From: Allostella sp. ATCC 35155
GTDB lineage: Bacteria; Pseudomonadota; Alphaproteobacteria; ATCC43930; Allostellaceae
Assembly (NCBI GenBank): GCA_006738865.1
Contig: AP019701.1
Span: forward strand, 3,282,001 to 3,346,000
DNA: 64,000 nt
Reading direction: 5' to 3'
The stretch's first letter is position 1. Every line of letters begins with the position of its first letter. Of this stretch, positions 51,248 through 61,321 are shown piece by piece. Position numbers and translations under genes: made by a program. The notes under the pieces were generated by a model. It was not told the origin of the DNA. It did not search any database and was given only the letters and a program-made list of their open reading frames with translations.

Positions 51248-52162
51248 ATGCCCTACCTCGTCGCCGCCGACCTGCCGGCCGAGCCGGCGGGCGTCCGCTT
51301 CCGCGGCCTGCTGGAGCGGCCGGGCATCCTGCGCCTGCCCGGCGCGCACAACGGCATGGCGGCCCTGCAGGCCAGGGCCGCCGGCTTCGATGCCCTCTAC
51401 CTCTCTGGCGCGGCGATGAGCGCCCAGATGGGCCTGCCCGACCTCGGCATCATCACCATCGAGGAGGTCGCGTTCTTCATCCGCCAGATCGCGCGGGCCG
51501 CCGGCCTGCCGTTGCTGGTCGACGGCGACACCGGCTATGGCGAGGCGCTCAACGTCATGAACATGGTCCGCGCCTTCGAGGATGCCGGCGCGGCCGCGGT
51601 CCATCTCGAGGACCAGCTGCTGCCCAAGAAGTGCGGGCACCTCAACGACAAGAAGCTGGCCGACGCCCGCGACATGGCGGCCAAGGTCGCCGCCGCCGTG
51701 CGGGCCCGTCGCCACCTCTACGTCATCGCCCGCACCGACGCCGCCGCCTCGGAAGGGCTGGACGGCGCCGTCGCCCGCGCCCGCCTCTATCTCGAAGCGG
51801 GGGCCGACGCGATCTTTCCCGAGGCGATGACCAGCGCCGAGATGTTCCGCGCCTTCGCCGCAGCATTGCCGGGCGTGCCGCTGCTCGCCAACATGACCGA
51901 GTTCGGCCGCACGCCGTTCTTCACGGGCGCCGAGTTCGAGGCGATGGGCTATCGCATGGTGATCTGGCCGGTCTCCTCGCTCCGCGTCGCCAACCGCGCC
52001 CAGGCCGAACTCTACGCCGCAATCGCGCAGGACGACGGCACCCGCGGCATGCTGAACCGCATGCAGACCCGGGCCGAGCTGTACGAGACCATCGGGCTGG
52101 CCGAATACGAAGCGCTGGACGCGTCGATCGTCGCGACGGTGGTGCCGCCCGCGATCGGATAG
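51248..52162 (+). CDS. isocitrate lyase/PEP mutase-family enzyme (methylisocitrate lyase-like)
   Basis: A 304-residue enzyme with ATG at 51248. Conserved parts: PGAHNGMAALQARAAGFDALYLSGAAMSAQMGLPDLGIIT, the Mg2+-binding LLVDGDTGYGEALNVMNMVRAFEDAGAAAVHLEDQLLPKKCGHL with the catalytic Cys in KKCGH, and the Glu-rich YLEAGADAIFPEAMTSAEMF and LLANMTEFGRTPFFTG. The KKCGH box argues for lyase (PrpB- or oxaloacetate-decarboxylase-like) activity over phosphonate mutase. No other methylcitrate-cycle genes are near, so the exact substrate is open. Partner of the upstream amidase. Confidence 0.85.
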   Translation: MPYLVAADLPAEPAGVRFRGLLERPGILRLPGAHNGMAALQARAAGFDALYLSGAAMSAQMGLPDLGIITIEEVAFFIRQIARAAGLPLLVDGDTGYGEALNVMNMVRAFEDAGAAAVHLEDQLLPKKCGHLNDKKLADARDMAAKVAAAVRARRHLYVIARTDAAASEGLDGAVARARLYLEAGADAIFPEAMTSAEMFRAFAAALPGVPLLANMTEFGRTPFFTGAEFEAMGYRMVIWPVSSLRVANRAQAELYAAIAQDDGTRGMLNRMQTRAELYETIGLAEYEALDASIVATVVPPAIG

Positions 52163-52178
52163 TACGGAAACGAATACG

Positions 52179-52358
52179 ATGACGACCTTCGACGAACCCG
52201 CTGATCCTCTTCGGCCAGCCCCGCGGGAGGCCAAGCGCCGGGCGTTGAAGGCCGCCCTCGATGCGGGCGAAGTTTCGGGGGAGCCTGAACCGTTCGACAT
52301 GGACGAGTTCATCGAGGAGATGCGGGCCGAGCATCCAAGGCACTCGAAGACGCCCTGA
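52179..52358 (+). CDS. ParD-like antitoxin fragment, orphan
   Basis: A 59-residue reading frame with ATG at 52179, too short to stand out by length. Its centre, LKAALDAGEVSGEPEPFDMD followed by EFIEEMRAEH, matches the C-terminal toxin-binding segment of ParD/CopG-type antitoxins (pattern L-x-x-A-L-x-x-GE-x-SGEP-x-PFD). The N-terminal ribbon-helix-helix part seems shortened (PREAKRRA only). No ParE toxin follows. A second copy of the segment continues in another frame directly downstream. Confidence 0.55.
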   Translation: MTTFDEPADPLRPAPREAKRRALKAALDAGEVSGEPEPFDMDEFIEEMRAEHPRHSKTP

Positions 52359-52450
52359 TTGCCGGCGAGCAATCCGGCGAGCCCGTACCGTTCGAGACGG
52401 CCGGATTCCGGGAGCGGATGCGGGCCGTTTCCGACCCGCCGGGACAGTGA
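52337..52450 (+). pseudogene. second ParD-like segment, frame-shifted, no start
   Basis: In a different frame, overlapping the end of the first unit, the DNA reads KALEDALIAGEQSGEPVPFE then TAGFRERMRAVSDPPGQ and stop at 52448-52450. This is a clear homologue of the preceding segment (AL-x-AGE-x-SGEP-x-PF). No start codon is available in this frame after the last stop (about 52288), so it can only be expressed by a frameshift. It looks like a tandem duplication decayed by a frame change. Confidence 0.55.
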
Positions 52451-52457
52451 GCGGTCG

Positions 52458-53303
52458 CTACTTCCCCGTCTCTTCCCAGCACGCCCGCGACAGCTTCGCG
52501 ACGAGGCCGACGGCGGCGGACCAGCCCGGCATGCCGTCCGGCAGTTCGTCGCGGATCTGGTCGACGAAGGCGGTGAGGACATAGGCGGGGCGGTCGCCGC
52601 GATAGACGAGGCCGGCGTCGGAGCGGCCGCGCACGCCGCGGCCGGTCTTGTTGCAGATGCGGGCGCCGAAGGGCAGCAGCGCCGGGATCATCGAGCGGTG
52701 GACCTGCCAGGACAGGATGTCGAGGGCGTAGGCGCACCAGCGGCTGGTCGAGCCGAGGAAGGCGGCCGCCTTCTCGTCCGCCGCGCCGGCCAGGATCAGC
52801 TCCAGCAGGCGGCCCTGGTCGGCCGGCGTCGTCGTCGTCACCGCCTCGGCCGGATGGTCCCAGGGCAGGCCGAGCGGCGGGATCTTGAAGCGGTGGACCG
52901 TCCCCTCCAGCCCGATGTCGCGGCAATAGGCGTTGAGTTCGTCGAGGTCGACCCGGTCGACGACGATGCGGGTCGAGACGTTGTCGCTGGTGATGATCAT
53001 GTGGACGATGGCGTCGCGCAGCGGGATGCGCACGCCGGGCGTCAGGTGGTGGAAGGTGCCCGACGCGACGCCCTTCTGGTACTCCGCCTCGATCGTGACC
53101 GGCTCGTCGAGGTCGAGCCGGCCCTCGTGGACGGCCTTGAAGGCCGCCATCATGATCGAGGTCTTGCGCGTGCTGGCCGACGGCGTCGGGACGGCGCCGG
53201 CCCGGTCGGCCGACGCCCCCGTCACGAGGTCGCGGACGTACCAACTCGTCGAGAAGGGCTGCGCGTCGCAGAGTTCGCCAAGCCGTCGTGCCAACCGATC
53301 CAT
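52458..53303 (-). CDS. class A beta-lactamase-fold serine hydrolase, no signal peptide
   Basis: A 281-residue protein. The three active-site motifs are visible: S44-T-R-K47 in PSASTRKTSIMMAAFKAV, S106-D-N108 in HMIITSDNVSTR, and K219-T-G221 in ARICNKTGRGVRGRSD. The N-terminus (MDRLARRLGELCDAQP) is not a signal peptide, and no clear omega-loop ExxLN motif is seen, so true beta-lactamase activity is doubtful. Such proteins may be cytoplasmic serine hydrolases or esterases. It is 45 bp downstream of a peptide-binding protein gene on the same strand. Confidence 0.8.
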   Translation of the reverse strand: MDRLARRLGELCDAQPFSTSWYVRDLVTGASADRAGAVPTPSASTRKTSIMMAAFKAVHEGRLDLDEPVTIEAEYQKGVASGTFHHLTPGVRIPLRDAIVHMIITSDNVSTRIVVDRVDLDELNAYCRDIGLEGTVHRFKIPPLGLPWDHPAEAVTTTTPADQGRLLELILAGAADEKAAAFLGSTSRWCAYALDILSWQVHRSMIPALLPFGARICNKTGRGVRGRSDAGLVYRGDRPAYVLTAFVDQIRDELPDGMPGWSAAVGLVAKLSRACWEETGK

Positions 53304-53348
53304 CGTCGCTTCCCTTCCCGTTTTCCCGGGCCCGTCGTCCCGCCGCGG

Positions 53349-54908
53349 CTACTTACGGATCGAGACGTTCCACATGTAGAGCCCGCCGAGCGGCGACGAC
53401 TGTATGCCCTGGAGGCGCTTGCTCGCCACGACCTCGTTGACGACGTGGTAGAGGGCGATGCCGGGCACCTCGTCGACGAAGCGGCGGAAGAGTTCGTCCG
53501 CGCCGGCCTGGATGACCGCCGGGTCGCTGCTCGCCTCGGCCTTCTTGAGGATCTGGATGACCTCCGGGTTCTTCCAGATCTTGCGCTGCTCCGGCCCGAT
53601 GATGCGTTCCCAATGGCCGAGCGGCTCGTAGCGCGCCGAATAGCCGAAGGACTGCATCTGGTAGGCGCCCTTGTTGTAGTTGGCGAGCTGCAGCCCCCAC
53701 TCGACGACCTCGAGGTTGATCTTGACCCCGACCTCCTCGAGCATGCCCTGCGCCAGCACCGCCTGATCGTACATCAGCGGCCAGCGCTTGTTCGTGGTCA
53801 TGGTGATGGGCTGGCCGCCATAGCCGCCGGCCTTGAGCAGCTGGCGCGCCTTGTCCTTGTCGGGCTTGGCGCCCGTCGCGTGCAGCGGCGAGTGGTAGCG
53901 GCTGATGGTCGGCATGACCGAGGCCGTGCCCTTGCCCTGGCCGAAGGACACGACGTCGGCGATGGCGTCGCGGTCGATCGCCGCGGCGATGCCCTGGCGC
54001 ACCCGCTTGTCCTTGAGGACCGGATCCCGGTCGTTCAGCAGCAGCGAGTACCAGGAAGTGGTCTCGGACGCGAAGACCTCGACGTTCGGCTGCTTGCGCA
54101 TGTCGGACGCGGCGTCGCCGGTCAGCGCGGCGACGTCGATGTCGCCGGAGACGAGGCCGGCCTTGCGCGTCGCCGGATCGGGCACGATCAGGTAGCGGAC
54201 CTTCTCGACCAGGGCCTCGCGCCGGCCGGTCATGCCCGACCATGCCGTCGTCTGCGGCACATAGCCCGGAAAGCGCACGATCTCGACGGACTGGCCGACC
54301 TTGCGCTCGCCCGGCATGAACGGCCCGGTGCCGACCGCCTCGCGCCAGCTGCCGTCGGCGTTGAGCGAGGACGGGTGCAGGATCGGCGTCAGCGCGCAGT
54401 CGACCCGCGCCATCGTGGCGAGGAAGGAGCCGTTCGGCTGGTTGACCCGGAAGACGACGGTCAGGCGGTCGGGCGTCTCCACCGACTCGACCTTGAAACC
54501 GGTCTGGCCGGAGAAGTTGCTGCGGCAGCGCCAGCGCGAGCCCTCGGCCATCAGATAGTCCCACGACCATTTGACCTCGGCCGAAGTCAGCGGGGCGCCG
54601 TTGTGGAACTTGACCCCGTCGCGCAGGCGGAACACGTAGGTCCGGCCGTCGTCGCGCACCTCCCAGCTTTCGGCCAGCACCGGCGCCACCTCGAGGTCGG
54701 TGCGGAAGCCGACGAGGCCCTCGACCACCTGCCGGTAGGGATCGTTGGCCATCGCATCGCGCTCGCGCTGCGGGTCGACGCCCCGCAGATCCTCGGTCAT
54801 GGCGACGATGATGGTGTCGGCCGGCGGCGCCGCGACGGCAGCCAGGGCCCAGACCGACGCGGCCGCCTGGACCGCCACCGCCAAATACCGCGTTCTCGTC
54901 GTCGCCAT
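53349..54908 (-). CDS. ABC transporter substrate-binding protein, family 5 (peptide)
   Basis: A 519-residue periplasmic binding protein from the ATG at 54908. The signal peptide (MATTRTRYLAVAVQAAASVWALAAVAA) is followed by SBP_bac_5 signatures: VEGLVGFRTDLEVAPVLAESWEVRDDGRTYVFRLRDGVKFHNGAPLTSAEVKWSWDYL near the start, and DKRVRQGIAAAIDRDAIADVV in the middle. It probably binds peptides or related compounds. No permease or ATPase genes are adjacent. The downstream serine hydrolase (45-bp gap) suggests a joint role in peptide or amide use. Confidence 0.88.
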   Translation of the reverse strand: MATTRTRYLAVAVQAAASVWALAAVAAPPADTIIVAMTEDLRGVDPQRERDAMANDPYRQVVEGLVGFRTDLEVAPVLAESWEVRDDGRTYVFRLRDGVKFHNGAPLTSAEVKWSWDYLMAEGSRWRCRSNFSGQTGFKVESVETPDRLTVVFRVNQPNGSFLATMARVDCALTPILHPSSLNADGSWREAVGTGPFMPGERKVGQSVEIVRFPGYVPQTTAWSGMTGRREALVEKVRYLIVPDPATRKAGLVSGDIDVAALTGDAASDMRKQPNVEVFASETTSWYSLLLNDRDPVLKDKRVRQGIAAAIDRDAIADVVSFGQGKGTASVMPTISRYHSPLHATGAKPDKDKARQLLKAGGYGGQPITMTTNKRWPLMYDQAVLAQGMLEEVGVKINLEVVEWGLQLANYNKGAYQMQSFGYSARYEPLGHWERIIGPEQRKIWKNPEVIQILKKAEASSDPAVIQAGADELFRRFVDEVPGIALYHVVNEVVASKRLQGIQSSPLGGLYMWNVSIRK

Positions 54909-54971
54909 CTGCCGCTCCCGGTTCGTGGTCCGGAATTTTTTGCGCAAATATGGGCGACAGGCAAGCGCCAA

Positions 54972-55003
54972 GCGGCCGGCCGCGCTGGTGCACGGCCGGC
55001 CGC
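54972..55003 (-). terminator. strong hairpin behind the DUF1476 gene
   Basis: A perfect 11-bp stem, GCGGCCGGCCG (54972-54982) and CGGCCGGCCGC (54993-55003), with a 10-nt loop, about 50 bp past the DUF1476 stop on the minus strand and upstream of the binding-protein start. It separates the two minus-strand units. No T-run directly follows. Confidence 0.6.
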
Positions 55004-55053
55004 TCATCGCGATCCCCCCACGCGTGGGCCGGAAGGCCCCGCGCAGGCGGGTC

Positions 55054-55377
55054 TCAGCCCTGCCCGCCGATCTGCTCCCGTGCAACCTGGAGGAGCGCAT
55101 CCATCTGCTGACGGACATCGCGCTCGGTCGCCGCGACGCCCTTGGCGCTGAGGTCGCCCAGCACCTTCTGGAGCACGTCGTCGTCGCCGGGCTTCTCGAA
55201 GTCGGCCACGACCACGGCCTTGGCATAGGCCTCGGCCTCGTCGCCGGAGAGGCCGAGCTTGCCGGCGGCCCAGGCGCCGAGCAGCTTGTTGCGGCGGGCG
55301 ACGATCTTGAAGGCGTTCTCCTGGTCGCGCTCGAACTTCTTCTCGAAGCCCTTCTCGCGCTCGTTGAAACCGGACAT
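55054..55377 (-). CDS. DUF1476 protein, F1-ATPase zeta-subunit-like inhibitor
   Basis: A 107-residue protein that is almost entirely family-conserved: MSGFNEREKGFEKKFERDQENAFKIVARRNKLLGAWAA, then GLSGDEAEAYAKAVVVADFEKPGDDDVLQKVLGDL and a C-terminal helix ending AREQIGG. DUF1476 members were characterised in alphaproteobacteria as the zeta subunit that inhibits the F1F0-ATPase. It sits divergently next to purC, a common alphaproteobacterial arrangement. The N-terminal inhibitory helix is intact. Confidence 0.93.
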   Translation of the reverse strand: MSGFNEREKGFEKKFERDQENAFKIVARRNKLLGAWAAGKLGLSGDEAEAYAKAVVVADFEKPGDDDVLQKVLGDLSAKGVAATERDVRQQMDALLQVAREQIGGQG

Positions 55378-55461
55378 GAAGCTCCTCGTTGGCGTTGGAG
55401 AAACTGGCTGCCTCCATATAGCCCCGCCGGACGGCCGTGACGAGGTCCGAGGGTGCGCCGG

Positions 55462-55490
55462 TTGAGCGGAAGCCCCGCCGTTGCTATATG
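55462..55490 (+). promoter_or_regulatory. housekeeping-type promoter upstream of purC
   Basis: TTGAGC (55462-55467), a 17-bp spacer and TATATG (55485-55490) on the plus strand, about 88 bp before the purC start. This is the best sigma70-type match in the divergent DUF1476-purC region and probably drives the purine cluster. No PurR-type operator was recognised. Confidence 0.55.
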
Positions 55491-55577
55491 TCCGGCTCGC
55501 AAGCGCCGGGCTGCCTTTCTTCCGCAGAAGGCCGGCGCCCGGCGCGACGACCCCTCCTATTGCCCTGGTGGCCGCCC

Positions 55578-56342
55578 ATGTCCCGCCGCAGACAGATTTT
55601 CGAAGGCAAGGCCAAGGTCTTGTTCGAAGGCCCCGAACCCGGAACCCTCATCACCTATTTCAAGGATGACGCGGTCGCCTTCAACAACCAGAAGAAGGGC
55701 ACGATCACCGGCAAGGGCGTCCTCAACAACCGCATCAGCGAGTATCTGATGCTGCGCCTCGGCGAGGTCGGCATCCCGACTCACTTCGTGCGCCGCATCA
55801 ACATGCGCGAGCAGCTCGTGCGCGAGGTCGAGATCATCCCGATCGAGCTGGTGGTCCGCAACGTCGCCGCCGGCTCGCTCGCCAAGCGGCTGGGCATCAA
55901 GGAAGGCACCCATCTGCCGCGCTCGATCGTCGAGTACTACTACAAGAGCGACGAGCTGCAGAACCCGATGGTGTCGGAGGAGCACATCACGGCGTTCGGC
56001 TGGGCCGCGACCCAGGACCTGGACGACATGATGGCCCTGGCGCTGCGCGTGAACGACTTCCTGACCGGCCTTTTCCTCGGCATCGGCATCCGTCTCATCG
56101 ACTTCAAGCTGGAGTTCGGCCGGCTCTATTCCGACGACGACATGCAGATCGTGGTCGCGGACGAGATCAGCCCGGACAATTGCCGGCTGTGGGATCTCAA
56201 GACCAACGAGAAGATGGACAAGGACCGCTTCCGCCAGGATCTCGGCAATGTCGAGGCCGGCTACCAGGAGGTGGCGCGGCGGCTCGGCATCCTGCCGGAA
56301 GAGAACCAGGGCGAGTTCAAGGGCCCGAAGACCCTGCAATAG
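55578..56342 (+). CDS. purC: SAICAR synthetase (phosphoribosylaminoimidazole-succinocarboxamide synthase)
   Basis: A 254-residue purine enzyme, step from CAIR plus aspartate and ATP to SAICAR. Typical sequence: [54 protein letters not shown], the signature [27 protein letters not shown], and [36 protein letters not shown]. The ATG at 55578 was chosen because the family's opening motif starts within six residues. purS follows after 56 bp. Confidence 0.95.
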   Translation: MSRRRQIFEGKAKVLFEGPEPGTLITYFKDDAVAFNNQKKGTITGKGVLNNRISEYLMLRLGEVGIPTHFVRRINMREQLVREVEIIPIELVVRNVAAGSLAKRLGIKEGTHLPRSIVEYYYKSDELQNPMVSEEHITAFGWAATQDLDDMMALALRVNDFLTGLFLGIGIRLIDFKLEFGRLYSDDDMQIVVADEISPDNCRLWDLKTNEKMDKDRFRQDLGNVEAGYQEVARRLGILPEENQGEFKGPKTLQ

Positions 56343-56398
56343 TCGGGCACTGCAATCGGCGGGTCCGGCGCCCGCCTGCGAGAGAGAGGACGAGAGAG

Positions 56399-56641
56399 AT
56401 GAAGGCGCGAGTGCACGTCACGCTGAAGCCGGGCGTGCTCGATCCGCAGGGCACCGCCATCCAGGGGGCCCTCGACCACCTCGGATTCTCGGGCATCGAG
56501 AACGTCCGGCAGGGCAAGCTGATCGAGCTCGAGCTGGCGGAGACCGACCCCGCGCGCGGCCGCGCGGTCGTCGAGGAGATGTGCCGGCGGTTGCTGGCCA
56601 ATACCGTCATCGAGAATTACGCCATCGAGGTGACGCCATGA
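56399..56641 (+). CDS. purS: FGAM synthase subunit PurS
   Basis: An 80-residue protein: [46 protein letters not shown] is diagnostic for PurS. It is the small bridging subunit that with PurQ and PurL forms the FGAM synthase complex of purine synthesis. A GAGAGAGGA run precedes the ATG at 56399. Its stop overlaps the purQ start (ATGA at 56638). Confidence 0.95.
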   Translation: MKARVHVTLKPGVLDPQGTAIQGALDHLGFSGIENVRQGKLIELELAETDPARGRAVVEEMCRRLLANTVIENYAIEVTP

Positions 56642-57327
56642 AGTCCGCCGTCATCGTCTTCCCCGCCTCCAACTGCGACCGGGATGCCGAGACGGCGCTG
56701 CGCGACATCACGGGCCGGGCGCCGCACATGGTCTGGCACGCCGAGGGCACCTTTCCCGAGGTCGACCTGATCCTGCTGCCCGGCGGCTTCTCCTACGGCG
56801 ACTATCTGCGCGCCGGCGCCATGGCCGCGCATTCGCCGGTGATGCGCGAGGTGGTGGCGCGGGCCGGCCGCGGCGTGCCGGTGCTCGGCATCTGCAACGG
56901 CTTCCAGGTGCTGTGCGAGGCCGGGCTGCTGCCCGGCGCGCTGATGCGCAACGCCTCGCTCAAGTTCGTCGGCCGCGACGTCCATGTCCGCGTCGAGACC
57001 AGCCAGAGCATCTTCACCAACCGCTACGGCGCCGGCGCCGTGGCACGGCTGCCGGTCGCCCATGGCGACGGCAACTATTTCGCCGATCAGGCGACGCTCG
57101 ACCGGCTGGAGGAGCGCGGCCAGGTCGCCTTCCGCTACTGCACGCCGGGCGGCACCGTCGAGCCGGGCGCCAATCCCAACGGCGCGCAGCGGAACATCGC
57201 CGGCATCTTCAACGAGACCAAGACGGTACTCGGCCTGATGCCGCACCCCGAACGGGCCGCCGACCCGGTGCTGGGCGGCACGGACGGGCGCGCCATGTTC
57301 GAAGGGCTCGTCGAGGCCCTGACCTGA
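56638..57327 (+). CDS. purQ: FGAM synthase glutaminase subunit PurQ
   Basis: A 229-residue class I glutamine amidotransferase subunit. It has [22 protein letters not shown], the nucleophile Cys86 in [23 protein letters not shown], and the His-Glu pair in GLMPHPERA. It supplies ammonia to PurL. The start is the ATGA overlap with purS. Confidence 0.95.
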   Translation: MKSAVIVFPASNCDRDAETALRDITGRAPHMVWHAEGTFPEVDLILLPGGFSYGDYLRAGAMAAHSPVMREVVARAGRGVPVLGICNGFQVLCEAGLLPGALMRNASLKFVGRDVHVRVETSQSIFTNRYGAGAVARLPVAHGDGNYFADQATLDRLEERGQVAFRYCTPGGTVEPGANPNGAQRNIAGIFNETKTVLGLMPHPERAADPVLGGTDGRAMFEGLVEALT

Positions 57328-57373
57328 GCCCGGGCGCGCCCGCGCAGCCCGCCCCTATCCATCGCTCCAGAGA

Positions 57374-59590
<2,217 letters not shown>

Positions 59591-59625
59591 ACCCACCCAC
59601 CCCGTAGCGGCAGGACACCGACCCC

Positions 59626-59856
59626 ATGGCCATGGATGCGGCGACCATCGAGCAGCTCATCAAGGAGGCCCTGCCCGACGCGCAGGTGACCATCGAGGAT
59701 CTGCGCGGCGACGGCGACCATTATGCCGCCCATGTCCTCTCGGCCGCCTTCGCCGGCAAGTCGCGGGTGCAGCAGCACCAGATGGTCTATGCCGCGCTGC
59801 GCGGCCGCATGGGCAACGAGCTGCACGCGCTGGCGCTGCAGACCGGTGTTCCCTAA
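59626..59856 (+). CDS. bolA: BolA-family protein
   Basis: A 76-residue BolA-like protein: MDAATIEQLIKEALPDAQVTIEDLRGDGDHYAAHVLSAAFAGKSRVQQHQMVYAALRGRMGNELHALALQT, with the conserved GDHY, the FAGKSRVQQHQMVYAAL helix and the HAL ending. BolA proteins pair with monothiol glutaredoxins to bind [2Fe-2S] clusters; the Grx4 gene is next, 54 bp downstream. Confidence 0.93.
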   Translation: MAMDAATIEQLIKEALPDAQVTIEDLRGDGDHYAAHVLSAAFAGKSRVQQHQMVYAALRGRMGNELHALALQTGVP

Positions 59857-59910
59857 GATTGCGGCCCTAAGATCGCGGACAACCGCTCCCCCCGGAAGAA
59901 AGCACCTGCC

Positions 59911-60255
59911 ATGAACACCATGACCGACAACGCCGTGTTCGAGCGCATCCGCCAGGACATCGCCGACAACAGCGTCGTTCTCTACATGAAGGGCACGCCG
60001 GTCTTCCCGCAGTGCGGCTTCTCGGCCGCCGTCGTCCAGGTGCTGACCCACCTCGGCGTCAAGTTCAAGGGCATCGACATCCTGCAGGATCCCTCGCTGC
60101 GGCAGGGGATCAAGGAATTCTCGAGCTGGCCGACGATCCCGCAGCTCTACGTCAAGGGCGAGTTCGTCGGCGGCTGCGACATCATCCGCGAGATGTACGA
60201 GACGGGCGAACTGAGCGAGCTGCTGTCGAGCCGCGGCATCGACGTCCGCGCCTGA
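59911..60255 (+). CDS. grxD: monothiol glutaredoxin Grx4
   Basis: A 114-residue glutaredoxin with the monothiol site CGFS (Cys35) in YMKGTPVFPQCGFSAAVVQVLTHLGVKFKGIDILQDPSLRQGIKEFSSWPTIPQLYVKGEFVGGCDIIREMYETGEL. The WPTIPQLY and GGCDII segments are the glutathione-binding parts. It transfers [2Fe-2S] clusters, probably as a heterodimer with the upstream BolA. A hairpin follows. Confidence 0.96.
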   Translation: MNTMTDNAVFERIRQDIADNSVVLYMKGTPVFPQCGFSAAVVQVLTHLGVKFKGIDILQDPSLRQGIKEFSSWPTIPQLYVKGEFVGGCDIIREMYETGELSELLSSRGIDVRA

Positions 60256-60261
60256 CGACCC

Positions 60262-60298
60262 GCCGCCGGCCGGTCCGCCGCAGGCGGACCCCGGCGGC
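60262..60298 (+). terminator. hairpin after grxD
   Basis: A two-part stem: GCCGCCGG (60262-60269) with CCGGCGGC (60291-60298), and GGTCCGCC (60272-60279) with GGCGGACC (60283-60290), a GCA loop and a 2-nt CC bulge on the left arm. It lies 6 bp after the grxD stop and 8 bp before rarD. No T-run; likely the end of the purine-Grx unit. Confidence 0.6.
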
Positions 60299-60306
60299 AC
60301 CCCGCC

Positions 60307-61179
60307 ATGCCCGATCCGGGACCGCGGCCGGAACGGGCAGCCGGCTTGGCCGCCGCCCTCGGCGCCTTCGTCATCTGGGGCCTGACCCCGCTCTACTTCA
60401 AGCAGGTCGACGCGGTGGCGCCGCTCGACCTCGTGGCCCACCGCATCGCCTGGTCGGTACCGTTCCTGGCGATCGTCGTCACCCTGGGCCGTGGCTGGGC
60501 CGCGATCGGCGCCGCGCTGGCCAGCCGCCGGACCATGGCGATCCTGGCCGTCACCACGCTCATCATCGGCGGCAACTGGTTTCTCTTCACCTGGGCGATC
60601 GTCACCGGGCGGGTGGTCGAGGCGGCGCTGGGATATTTCCTCGGGCCCCTGGTGTCGATCGCGCTCGGCGTCGTGGTCCTGCACGAGAAGCTCGACCGGC
60701 GCCGCGCGGTCGCCGTCCTGCTGGCCGGCGCAGCCGTCCTCTACGAGGCGACGCGCGTGTCGGGCGGCCCGTCCGCCGCCCTGCTGCTCGGCGCCAGCTT
60801 CGCGGTCTATGCCCTGATCCGCAAGCGCATCCGGGTCGATGCCGTCACCGGGCTGCTGATCGAGACGCTCTATCTGCTGCCGCTGGCCGCCGGCTGGATC
60901 CTGGTCCATGGCGGCGCCGGACTGGGCCGGGGCGAGATCGGCCTCGACCTGCTGATCCTGGTCGGCGGCACCGTGACGACGACCCCCCTGCTCCTCTTCA
61001 CGATCGGGTCGCGCCGGCTCGACCTGACGACGATCGGCTTCCTCCAGTACATCGCCCCCTCCATCTCCCTGCTGCTGGGCGTCGCCGTATATGGCGAGCC
61101 GTTCGGCTGGAGCCGGGCGATCACCTTCGCCGGCATCTGGGCGGCGATCCTGCTGGCGAGCCTGCCGCGCCGATCCTGA
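60307..61179 (+). CDS. rarD: RarD-family EamA transporter
   Basis: A 290-residue ten-helix permease of the RarD branch. Typical segments: LAAALGAFVIWGLTPLYFKQVDAVAPLDLVAHRIAWSVPF and GGNWFLFTWAIVTGRVVEAALGYFLGPLVSIALGVVVLHEKLDRRR, followed by TTTPLLLFTIGSRRLDLTTIGFLQYIAPSISLLLGV. RarD was first described with chloramphenicol resistance; the physiological substrate is not known. Confidence 0.9.
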   Translation: MPDPGPRPERAAGLAAALGAFVIWGLTPLYFKQVDAVAPLDLVAHRIAWSVPFLAIVVTLGRGWAAIGAALASRRTMAILAVTTLIIGGNWFLFTWAIVTGRVVEAALGYFLGPLVSIALGVVVLHEKLDRRRAVAVLLAGAAVLYEATRVSGGPSAALLLGASFAVYALIRKRIRVDAVTGLLIETLYLLPLAAGWILVHGGAGLGRGEIGLDLLILVGGTVTTTPLLLFTIGSRRLDLTTIGFLQYIAPSISLLLGVAVYGEPFGWSRAITFAGIWAAILLASLPRRS

Positions 61180-61221
61180 ACGGCACGGCGATCGCACCAG
61201 AACACCACCCTCCGACGGGCT

Positions 61222-61237
61222 ATGCCAATTTTGGCAT
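61222..61237. promoter_or_regulatory. palindrome upstream of the first RTX gene
   Basis: ATGCCAATTTTGGCAT: 7-bp perfect arms around TT, in the 142-bp gap before the RTX gene at 61322. A likely operator for a dimeric regulator, but no family could be assigned. No equivalent copy precedes the second RTX gene. Confidence 0.4.
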
Positions 61238-61321
61238 GGCTGAGGACCTATGGCCTGCGATAGAAATTGCATCTCGGAAGCATTGGCATCGGCCCGCGGG
61301 GGCGAATGAAGGGGGCATGAC

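Noticed and set aside
52458-53303. Antibiotic-resistance beta-lactamase
   Set aside because: No signal peptide and no clear omega-loop motif, and the gene context is peptide uptake; resistance cannot be claimed.
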